Source: Actinomycetota bacterium (GTDB lineage: Bacteria > Actinomycetota > Acidimicrobiia > IMCC26256 > PALSA-555). From it: 64,000 bases of DNA. Positions 1 to 6,776 of this stretch are shown piece after piece. Position numbers and translations under genes: made by a program. The DNA lies in assembly GCA_016870355.1 (NCBI GenBank), contig VGBR01000007.1, forward strand, positions 1-64,000, written 5' to 3'. A model generated the notes under the pieces. It did no database searches, was not told where the DNA came from, and saw only the letters and a list, made by a program, of their open reading frames with translations. Position 1 is the stretch's first letter. Each line of letters opens with the position of its first letter.

Positions 1-526
1 GCCCATGTCGACCTCGCGCCGCTTCGTTCGTATTGGCATCCGGTTGCGAGTTCGAGCGCGGTGGGGGATGCACCGGTCGGGGTGACGTTGCTGGAAGAGG
101 ATCTGGTGCTGTTCCGGTCGGGGGATCGGGTGGCTGCGTTCGCGGATCTGTGTCCGCATCGGGGTACGCGCCTGTCGTTGGGTTCGGTGACGGCTGACGG
201 TTGTTTGCAGTGTCCGTATCACGGGTGGCAGTACGACGTCGATGGGCGGTGCGTGTTCATCCCGTCGCAGCCCAAGGATCACCAGCGGATCCCTTCGAAG
301 GCGCGCGCTGTGCAATATCGCGCTGAAGAGCGCTATGGCCTGGTGTGGGTGGCGTTGGCTGAGCCGCGTCGGCCGATTCCTGAGTATCCCGAGTTCGACG
401 ATCCCGGCTTCCACACCTGGATGAAGTCCTGCGGGCCTTGGGACGCCAGTGCCGGACGCATGACGGAGAACGCCCTGGATCTCGCCCACCTCGACTTCGT
501 CCACCCCGGTCTCCTCGGCGACCCCG
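1..526 (+). repeat. Near-identical direct repeat, matches 1510-2035
   Basis: Bases 1-526 equal 1510-2035 (offset 1509) except at 428 and 431. The repeat covers the Rieske domain and iron-ligand helix of both oxygenases and stops sharply inside the codons after LLGDP. Its left end lies outside the window. Confidence 0.95.
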
Positions 527-978
527 GAGATGCGGTGATCGAACCGTACGAGGTGAAGAGTCGTAAAGGCGCAGTCGTGATGCGCTACAGGAAATCTGCG
601 GTTGGCCCGGAGACGTTTGCGTCGGGTCCTGGTGAGGTGCGCCACGAAGTGACGATTGATCTCCCGTACACGTTCACGCTTCGATTCGCCACCGAAATCG
701 GGCGCACGGTGATCCTCGGAGTCCATCAGCCGATCACCCGTGATTCCTGTGCCCTTTGGCGTTTCGAGTCGCGCAATCATGCCCTCGAGCAGAGCGACGA
801 CGAGTTCATCGCATTCTTGGACAGATTGTTGCCTCAAGATCAGGCGATCATCGAGAGTCAGCGCCCACCCATGGTTCCGCTCGAGTTAAGCGAAGAGCTT
901 CACACGAAGATTGCTGACGCAGGCGAGGTCGAGTATCGGCGCGCGATGAGGCAGGACACGGGAATGTCGTACTGCTGA
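1..978 (+). CDS. Rieske non-heme iron oxygenase, copy A (5' end outside window)
   Basis: Oxygenase component of a Rieske ring-hydroxylating or O-demethylating enzyme; it would need a separate reductase to deliver electrons. The reading frame is open from base 1 and by comparison with copy B lacks only about 8 codons. The Rieske cluster motif CPHRGT with CPYHGW is present, followed by the mononuclear iron region ENALDLAHLDFVH. Up to base 526 it matches copy B (1510-2035) with only two differences, at 428 and 431 (Ser and Cys instead of Phe and Tyr). After base 526 the proteins fall to roughly 40-45% identity by eye. The stop overlaps the next gene as ATGA. No ferredoxin or reductase gene is adjacent. 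Substrate unknown. Confidence 0.9.
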   Translation, partial: AHVDLAPLRSYWHPVASSSAVGDAPVGVTLLEEDLVLFRSGDRVAAFADLCPHRGTRLSLGSVTADGCLQCPYHGWQYDVDGRCVFIPSQPKDHQRIPSKARAVQYRAEERYGLVWVALAEPRRPIPEYPEFDDPGFHTWMKSCGPWDASAGRMTENALDLAHLDFVHPGLLGDPGDAVIEPYEVKSRKGAVVMRYRKSAVGPETFASGPGEVRHEVTIDLPYTFTLRFATEIGRTVILGVHQPITRDSCALWRFESRNHALEQSDDEFIAFLDRLLPQDQAIIESQRPPMVPLELSEELHTKIADAGEVEYRRAMRQDTGMSYC

Positions 979-1418
979 TGACCGAAACATCGAGCAGCTT
1001 CTCTCGAGCAGGAGATTGGGAGGACATGGAGCACGAAGATGCCAAGACGATCCGGATCATCATCGATGCATTTCAGCGAGCGGACTGGGACACGGTCCGT
1101 AGCTATTGGGATGACAACATCGTTGTGCACTATTCAGGGCATGGACCGTTGGCCGGAGATCACCGGGGAAAGGACGCCGTGATCTCCATGCTGCAGCGGC
1201 TCGACGAATTGACCGAGAACACATTTCGATTGGAGATCCATGACGTTCTCGCGTCCGAAGACCATGTCGTGGTGCTCTACAACGAGAGCGCACGACGTGG
1301 TGGAGTGGACTTCGCCTGGAACTTGGTGGCCGTCTATCACCTCAGGGACGGCAAGATTGCCGAGGCATGGTTGCATCCTGGAGAGCAGGCCGAGCTCGAC
1401 GAGTTCCTGAGCCGATAG
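978..1418 (+). CDS. SnoaL-like / nuclear transport factor 2 fold protein
   Basis: 146-residue protein of the SnoaL/NTF2-like cone fold, a small ligand-binding or isomerase-like family. Seen: the N-terminal helix pattern DAFQRADWDTVRSYWDD, a GKDAVISMLQRL stretch, and a C-terminal YHLRDGKIAEAWLHP strand pair, all in the usual order. The ATG at 978 overlaps the stop of the preceding oxygenase, suggesting translational coupling. About 17 residues precede the recognisable domain; a later ATG at 1026 has GGAGG only 2 nt away, too close for a normal start. Lying between the two Rieske genes it may act on their product; the reaction is unknown. Confidence 0.75.
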   Translation: MTETSSSFSRAGDWEDMEHEDAKTIRIIIDAFQRADWDTVRSYWDDNIVVHYSGHGPLAGDHRGKDAVISMLQRLDELTENTFRLEIHDVLASEDHVVVLYNESARRGGVDFAWNLVAVYHLRDGKIAEAWLHPGEQAELDEFLSR

Positions 1419-1485
1419 ATCTTCTCGGATGTCAACATCGCTTCGTACCCCGCAAGCCGGCACCTCTCGAGATCGGAATCGCCCG

Positions 1486-2493
1486 ATGATGACCCTCACG
1501 CACCAAGAAGCCCATGTCGACCTCGCGCCGCTTCGTTCGTATTGGCATCCGGTTGCGAGTTCGAGCGCGGTGGGGGATGCACCGGTCGGGGTGACGTTGC
1601 TGGAAGAGGATCTGGTGCTGTTCCGGTCGGGGGATCGGGTGGCTGCGTTCGCGGATCTGTGTCCGCATCGGGGTACGCGCCTGTCGTTGGGTTCGGTGAC
1701 GGCTGACGGTTGTTTGCAGTGTCCGTATCACGGGTGGCAGTACGACGTCGATGGGCGGTGCGTGTTCATCCCGTCGCAGCCCAAGGATCACCAGCGGATC
1801 CCTTCGAAGGCGCGCGCTGTGCAATATCGCGCTGAAGAGCGCTATGGCCTGGTGTGGGTGGCGTTGGCTGAGCCGCGTCGGCCGATTCCTGAGTATCCCG
1901 AGTTCGACGATCCCGGCTTCCACACCTGGATGAAGTTCTACGGGCCTTGGGACGCCAGTGCCGGACGCATGACGGAGAACGCCCTGGATCTCGCCCACCT
2001 CGACTTCGTCCACCCCGGTCTCCTCGGCGACCCCGAGGATCCGGATGCAGCCGAGATCCAACCCTACGAGACGACGGTCGAGGAAGACGCTGTCCTGACC
2101 ACCTACTACAAGGCGTTCCCGTCGGCTGAGACCTTCGCACCCGAGAACTCCGTGATACGTCACGACGCCAGAGTCGACATCCCGTTCATCTTCACCATTC
2201 GGATCTATTCGGACCAGGGGACCGTTGCGCTCTACTTCGCGACGTACCCGATCGCGGCGAACCGATCGGCGTTCTGGCTCTTCGAGGCGCGCAACTACGC
2301 GTTGGACGAGCCGGATGATCGATTCATCGCCTTCAACGACGTGCTCGAGACCCAGGATCGACGCGTGATTGAGGCGCAGCGGCCCGAGCTCCTTCCATGC
2401 GACCTGAGCGAGGAACTGCACCTCAAGGGTCCCGATGCCGCTGCGATCGAGTATCGACGCTTGCTGGCACGACGAGGGATCCGCCACGCGTGA
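1486..2493 (+). CDS. Rieske non-heme iron oxygenase, copy B
   Basis: Complete 335-residue Rieske oxygenase. Cluster ligands are Cys59, His61, Cys79 and His82 when counted from the ATG at 1486; the iron-site helix ENALDLAHLDFVH follows. A GAGATCGG stretch about 8 nt upstream favours 1486; GTC-rich sequence before an in-frame ATG at 1429 has no ribosome site, but 1429 is possible. The first half is nearly identical to copy A, the C-terminal catalytic half is clearly different, so the two probably differ in substrate choice while sharing one electron donor. A KshB-like reductase lies 25 kb away (27427-28482) and could be the partner; this is inference. Confidence 0.88.
   Translation: MMTLTHQEAHVDLAPLRSYWHPVASSSAVGDAPVGVTLLEEDLVLFRSGDRVAAFADLCPHRGTRLSLGSVTADGCLQCPYHGWQYDVDGRCVFIPSQPKDHQRIPSKARAVQYRAEERYGLVWVALAEPRRPIPEYPEFDDPGFHTWMKFYGPWDASAGRMTENALDLAHLDFVHPGLLGDPEDPDAAEIQPYETTVEEDAVLTTYYKAFPSAETFAPENSVIRHDARVDIPFIFTIRIYSDQGTVALYFATYPIAANRSAFWLFEARNYALDEPDDRFIAFNDVLETQDRRVIEAQRPELLPCDLSEELHLKGPDAAAIEYRRLLARRGIRHA
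1510..2035 (+). repeat. Near-identical direct repeat, second copy of 1-526
   Basis: Second copy of the 526-bp repeat within the two Rieske genes, with two mismatches. Flanking coding sequence on the right is diverged, which points to recent gene conversion or an unequal exchange rather than a simple recent duplication of the whole gene. Confidence 0.95.
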
Positions 2494-2562
2494 TGTGGCG
2501 CCACCCCGCACGACGGGGCGGCAGTCAAGCAAGCCCGACACCGGGGTCCTCCCGACGGGCCC

Positions 2563-2602
2563 TTGACACCGCTGGCTCCATCGTACATTCTATCCAATAT
2601 TG
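2563..2602 (+). promoter_or_regulatory. Possible promoter and small palindrome before LLM gene
   Basis: A perfect TTGACA at 2563-2568 is followed by the AT-rich stretch CATTCTATCCAATATTG; a -10 element could be CATTCT (17 bp spacing) or TTCTAT (19 bp). CAATATTG at 2595-2602 is an 8-bp palindrome that could bind a regulator. This AT-rich block stands out from its surroundings, but no consensus for a known regulator is matched. Confidence 0.4.
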
Positions 2603-2651
2603 CAGGTAATCGGGCCCTGCGTCCGGTCGCGTTGATGCTCTCGGGGAGAAC

Positions 2652-3779
2652 GTGATGATGAACGACGACGAGCACGGGCCCATCCAACGGCCGTTGTACT
2701 GGGCTGTGTTCGATCATCTTGCCCACAAGGGCACCATGTCGGTGGGCGAGAGGCTGGACGAGTTCGCGCGGGAGGCGGCGCTGGCTGATCGCCTCGGCCT
2801 CGACTACTACTTCACGACCGAGCATCACTTCAGCAAGGACTTCTCGCTCTCTCCGTCGCAGTCGATCTCGCTGACCGTGATCGCGCGGGAAACCTCGCGA
2901 ATCCGCTTCGGCCCGTTGGTCGTCATCCTCCCGGTGTCCCAGCCGCTGCGGGTCGCCGAAGAGCTCACGCTCCTTGACCACCTCTCGAACGGTCGGCTGG
3001 AGGTCGGGCTGGGGCGCGGGATCCGAGAGCACGAGCTCCTCACCTACGGAGTGGATCCGGACACTGCGGTGCAACGGGTCGAAGAAGGTCTCGACGTCAT
3101 CCGCCAGGCATGGAGCACCGAAGGTCGCTTCTCGTTCTCTGGCGAGCACTATCAGTACGCGGAGGTGGAGATGCCGTGGCGGCCGGTGCAGAAGCCGCAC
3201 CCACCGATCTGGATGCCGTCGAATACCCCTGCGAACGCGGAGGAACATGGCCGCAACGGCTTTGGGGGCGGAGGCTTCTCGTTTCTTACCGCGAGCTTCT
3301 ACGCGCCGGTTGCCGCTGCCTATGAGCGGGGGTACCAGGCATCAGGGCTCCCGGAGTCGCAGTATCGATGGGCGTGGATGACGCCGTTGCTCGTCGCAGA
3401 GACCGACGAGCAAGCCCGCGATCTTTGCTACGAGGCGTTCGAGTACCAAGTGGGCCTCTTCGAGTACGAGGCACAACGGTCCCACGAGATGGTTGACGAC
3501 GCCCGCAAGCCCGCGATCGAAGCCGGACTGGAGCGATTTCGGCAGATGAAGAGCAATCTCGAGGAGTCCGACGAGCTCTTGCGCTTCATGTGCGGAAGCC
3601 CCGACACTGTGATCGAGAAGATCCAGGCGGTGCGTAGCCAGCTCCCCGTCAACGTCATCATGGGCGAGTTCTCCTTCGGCCTCCTCGATTGGAAGTACGT
3701 CGAGCAGAGCTATCGCCTTCTTGCCGAGAAGGTCATGCCTGCCTTTCCACGAGCCGCGCCCCAGTCTGCATCTCGATGA
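2652..3779 (+). CDS. LLM-class flavin-dependent oxidoreductase
   Basis: 375-residue luciferase-like monooxygenase (bacterial luciferase TIM-barrel; FMN or F420 dependent). Seen: N-terminal barrel strand with TTEHHFSKDF, the conserved GLGRGIREHELLTYGVD region around residue 120, and RPVQKPHPPIWMPSNTP near residue 180. Start could be the GTG at 2652 or the ATGs at 2655 and 2658; GGGGAGA at 2643-2649 fits the latter two best. The stop overlaps the next gene as ATGA, so the two are probably co-translated. In such enzymes the cofactor-reduced oxygen attacks a carbonyl, C-N, C-S or aromatic substrate; which one is unknown. Confidence 0.88.
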   Translation: MMMNDDEHGPIQRPLYWAVFDHLAHKGTMSVGERLDEFAREAALADRLGLDYYFTTEHHFSKDFSLSPSQSISLTVIARETSRIRFGPLVVILPVSQPLRVAEELTLLDHLSNGRLEVGLGRGIREHELLTYGVDPDTAVQRVEEGLDVIRQAWSTEGRFSFSGEHYQYAEVEMPWRPVQKPHPPIWMPSNTPANAEEHGRNGFGGGGFSFLTASFYAPVAAAYERGYQASGLPESQYRWAWMTPLLVAETDEQARDLCYEAFEYQVGLFEYEAQRSHEMVDDARKPAIEAGLERFRQMKSNLEESDELLRFMCGSPDTVIEKIQAVRSQLPVNVIMGEFSFGLLDWKYVEQSYRLLAEKVMPAFPRAAPQSASR

Positions 3780-4627
3780 TCATCCAATACCCGATCGAGG
3801 CCGGCGGCGTGGTGCTCCGCGTTCTCGAGGCTGGTACCGGCGATCGATCGATGCTCATGCTGCACGGCGTCGGTGCACGGGCAGATCGTTGGCGTTCGAA
3901 TCTCGAAGGGCTCGCGGCCGCGGGTTATCACGTCTACGCCATCGACCTCCCCGGCCACGGGCTCTCTGAGAAGGGAGCAAAGTTCGACCACTCCGTGGGT
4001 GCCTACTCCCGCGTGGTCCGCGCCTTCGCACGCGAGATCGCCGACAACGATCTCATCTTGGTGGGGACATCGCTGGGTGGGCACGTGAGCGCCGCAGTTG
4101 CGTGTGAAGAGCAAGACCTCGCCAAGGGCATCGTGCTCGTCGGAACGCTCGGCTTCGTACCGCTCGGCCAAGACGTAAGGGCCTCGCTTGCGCGCCTCGT
4201 GCAAGAGACGAGTATCGAAGGGATCCGTTCAAAGCTTCAGGCAGTGCTCGAGGACCAGAGCCTCATCACAGAAGAGTTGGTGCTAGAGGAGTTCCGTATC
4301 AACAACTCGCCTGGTGCGAAGGAAGCGTTCGCTCGCATCGCCACGTACTTCCGCGATCACATCGATGACGATCTCATCGCTGCCGACATGGTCGCAAAGT
4401 GTGCCGGATTGCCTACGTTGTTGGTGTGGGGGCGAGAGGATCGTGCTGTTCCCCTGTCGGTCGGCTTGACGGTCCGGAAGATCTTGCCGGATTCGACGCT
4501 AGCCATTCTCGACAAGACAGCTCACGCGCCGTACTACGAGCGTCCGGAGGCGTTTCAGGGAGTAGTACTCGCGTTTCTTGCTGATCAACTCGGAGAGAGA
4601 CCAGTGCCGGGAATCGAATTGATCTGA
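3776..4627 (+). CDS. Alpha/beta hydrolase
   Basis: 283-residue alpha/beta-hydrolase fold enzyme. Seen: oxyanion region MLMLHGVGAR (residues 27-36), nucleophile elbow VGTSLGG with Ser99, acid WGREDRAVP, and C-terminal His in DKTAHAPYYERP. The ATG at 3776 overlaps the stop of the luciferase-like gene, which fixes the start; an upstream in-frame start at 3689 would lie inside that gene. Likely a C-C or ester hydrolase acting on a ring-opened or oxygenated product of the cluster. No further specificity can be read. Confidence 0.85.
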   Translation: MIIQYPIEAGGVVLRVLEAGTGDRSMLMLHGVGARADRWRSNLEGLAAAGYHVYAIDLPGHGLSEKGAKFDHSVGAYSRVVRAFAREIADNDLILVGTSLGGHVSAAVACEEQDLAKGIVLVGTLGFVPLGQDVRASLARLVQETSIEGIRSKLQAVLEDQSLITEELVLEEFRINNSPGAKEAFARIATYFRDHIDDDLIAADMVAKCAGLPTLLVWGREDRAVPLSVGLTVRKILPDSTLAILDKTAHAPYYERPEAFQGVVLAFLADQLGERPVPGIELI

Positions 4628-4675
4628 TCGAATGCAGCAATTCTCGTAGCGGCTGCATGGTGGCAATTGGACGGG

Positions 4676-5875
4676 ATGGAATCATTGGTCGACTTCGCAT
4701 TCGATGACTCAACGCAACGACTCACTGAAGCAACGCGAGAGTTCATCGCCGAGGTCATCCTCTCGGTCGAATCAGACCTCGTCGGTGACCTTCATTCGAT
4801 CTCGAATGCTGCGCGACTTGACCTTCATCATGCTGCAGCCGTGCGAGGACTGCTGGCCCCCACTGCCCCGTTGGAATGGGGTGGACTCGGATTGGATATG
4901 CGCAGACAAGCCCCAGTTCTCGAGGAGGCGGGCTATTCGGTTGTTGGGCCGCTCGCCATGAACTGCGCGGCGCCAGACGAGGGGAACATGCATCTGCTCG
5001 CGCGGGTTGCAAGTGCGGAGCAGAAGGAGCGCTTCCTCGTACCGTTGGTACGCGGAGAGACTCGGTCGTGCTTCGCGATGACCGAACCACTCCCTGGTGC
5101 AGGCTCCGATCCACGAGCTTTGATGACGAGCGCAGCTCGCGTTTCTGGTGGCTGGCGGATCAATGGGCGGAAGTGGTTTATCACGGGCGCCAAGACGGCC
5201 GATTTCGTGATCTGCGTGGCTCGCACCAAAGGGTCGCCTGGGGATGCGGGTGGCGCAAGCATGTTCCTTGTCCCTCGAGACGCGCCCGGGATGGCGATCA
5301 CGCGCAACATCGAGACACTCGATTCGGCCATGTTGGGTGGGCACAGCGAGGTGTCCTTCGAGGACTGTTTCGTGCCCGATGATTCCGTCTTGGGTGAGGT
5401 CCATGAAGGTTTCGCGGCGGCGCAGGAACGTCTCGAACCGGCGCGTCTCACGCATTGCATGCGATGGCTGGGTGCTGCACGACGCGCGCGTGACATCGCT
5501 CTCGGTCATTCCATCAACCGCGAGGTCTTTGGCTCGCGCCTTGCTGATCTCGGGATGGTGCAGCAGATGTTGGCGGACATGGAAATCGAGATCACCGCAA
5601 GCCGCACCCTTGTTCTTCGCGCAGCCTGGGAACTAGACGTCGAGGGACACGCACCTCAGACGACAGCGATCACCAAGGTATTCGTCTCCGAGGCTGTCGA
5701 TCGAGTCATCGACCGAGCGGTGCAAATCTGTGGGGCAATCGGGATATCCAACGATCTTCAGCTCGCGCAGCTCTATCGCGAGGTGCGCCCATTTCGGATC
5801 TATGACGGGCCTTCGGAGGCGCATCGCTGGGTGATCGCGAAGCGAATGGTCAAGAGCCATCGCACGTTGGCTTGA
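4676..5875 (+). CDS. Acyl-CoA dehydrogenase family protein
   Basis: About 400-residue acyl-CoA dehydrogenase (FAD flavoprotein). Seen: helical N-terminal domain, FAMTEPLPGAGSDP (FAD/substrate signature), INGRKWFITGA, and C-terminal QICGAIGISNDLQLAQLYR then IYDGPSEAHRWVIAKRM. At the usual catalytic Glu position the sequence has Asp (DGPSE), as in ACAD10/11-like members, so it may act on unusual or branched acyl chains. ATG 4676 chosen; a TTG at 4667 is also in frame. Last gene of the + strand catabolic run. Confidence 0.88.
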   Translation: MESLVDFAFDDSTQRLTEATREFIAEVILSVESDLVGDLHSISNAARLDLHHAAAVRGLLAPTAPLEWGGLGLDMRRQAPVLEEAGYSVVGPLAMNCAAPDEGNMHLLARVASAEQKERFLVPLVRGETRSCFAMTEPLPGAGSDPRALMTSAARVSGGWRINGRKWFITGAKTADFVICVARTKGSPGDAGGASMFLVPRDAPGMAITRNIETLDSAMLGGHSEVSFEDCFVPDDSVLGEVHEGFAAAQERLEPARLTHCMRWLGAARRARDIALGHSINREVFGSRLADLGMVQQMLADMEIEITASRTLVLRAAWELDVEGHAPQTTAITKVFVSEAVDRVIDRAVQICGAIGISNDLQLAQLYREVRPFRIYDGPSEAHRWVIAKRMVKSHRTLA

Positions 5876-6041
5876 GGGCGCTTCCTGTTCGTTGGGATCG
5901 TCCATGAGTGCTCCTGGAGCTGGATCGGACTCTGGTTGCGTTGTGGAACCGGGAGAGAACCGTCGCGAGGATCGTCGGTCCGACGCACCGCGTTTGGAGA
6001 CTCAGACCCTCGGAAACGACGGGTGAGGATCTCCAGAACGG

Positions 6042-6776
6042 TCAGATCTTCTCGTCGGAGAGGTAGGTCGCTTCGATCTCGTCGAGGCGGCCACTCACCT
6101 CGTCGACCGTGCCCGAGATCACGATGTGGCCGCGCTGCATCACGTAGACGCGATCCGCGATGCCGAGTGCCTGACGGACGTGCTGCTCCACGAGGAGCAC
6201 GCCAGTCGAGCGCTCGGTCGCCGCCCGACGAACGGTCTCCAGCAGCCGCTTCACCAACAGCGGGGCGAGTCCCAGTGACAGCTCGTCGGCTAGCAGCAAG
6301 GCGGGCTTGCGCGCCAGTGCGCGCGCCAGCGTGAGCATCTGCTGCTCGCCACCCGACAGCAGTCCCGCGGTGCGGTCCATGAGTGGCGTGAGCTCGGGGA
6401 ACAGCTCGACCGCGTCTTGCGGAGCGACGCCGGCAACCTTGAGGTTCTCAGCGGCGGTGAGACGCATGAACACCGAGCGCTCTTCGGTGACGAACCCCAT
6501 CCCGCGTTGCGCCCTTCGGAACAGCGGTGCCTTCGTCGCGGCACCCTGGAACAGGATCTCACCGGCGATCGCTGGGAGCTCACCCGCGAGCGTGAGCAGG
6601 GTCGTGGTCTTGCCGGCCCCGTTCGGTCCGATGAGTGCGACGACCTCGCCGGGCTCGACGTGCAAGTCGACGTCGCGCACGACCGCCATGCCGCCGTACC
6701 CCGCCGCCAGGTCGCGACATTCGAGGAGCGCGCTCGGAGCGCCGGTCGGCGAGCTCGTCGCCTGTACATCGGTCAC
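6042..6776 (-). CDS. livF: LIV-type ABC transporter ATP-binding protein (LivF), system 1
   Basis: 244-residue ABC ATPase of the branched-chain amino acid/amide importer family. Walker A GPNGAGKTT at about residues 53-61, signature LSGGEQQML, Walker B LLLADELSLGLAP; ELSLGLAP is typical of LivF. The GTG start overlaps the stop of the upstream fusion gene by 4 bp, so translation is coupled. Last gene of a three-gene operon: binding protein, LivH-M-G fusion, LivF. The transported ligand (amino acid, urea, amide or small acid) cannot be told. Confidence 0.93.
   Translation of the reverse strand: MTDVQATSSPTGAPSALLECRDLAAGYGGMAVVRDVDLHVEPGEVVALIGPNGAGKTTTLLTLAGELPAIAGEILFQGAATKAPLFRRAQRGMGFVTEERSVFMRLTAAENLKVAGVAPQDAVELFPELTPLMDRTAGLLSGGEQQMLTLARALARKPALLLADELSLGLAPLLVKRLLETVRRAATERSTGVLLVEQHVRQALGIADRVYVMQRGHIVISGTVDEVSGRLDEIEATYLSDEKI

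Noticed and set aside
1432-2541. Long open frame on the minus strand opposite the Rieske gene
   Set aside because: Arg/Val/His-rich translation with no domain; it is the antisense of a clear Rieske gene in high-GC DNA.
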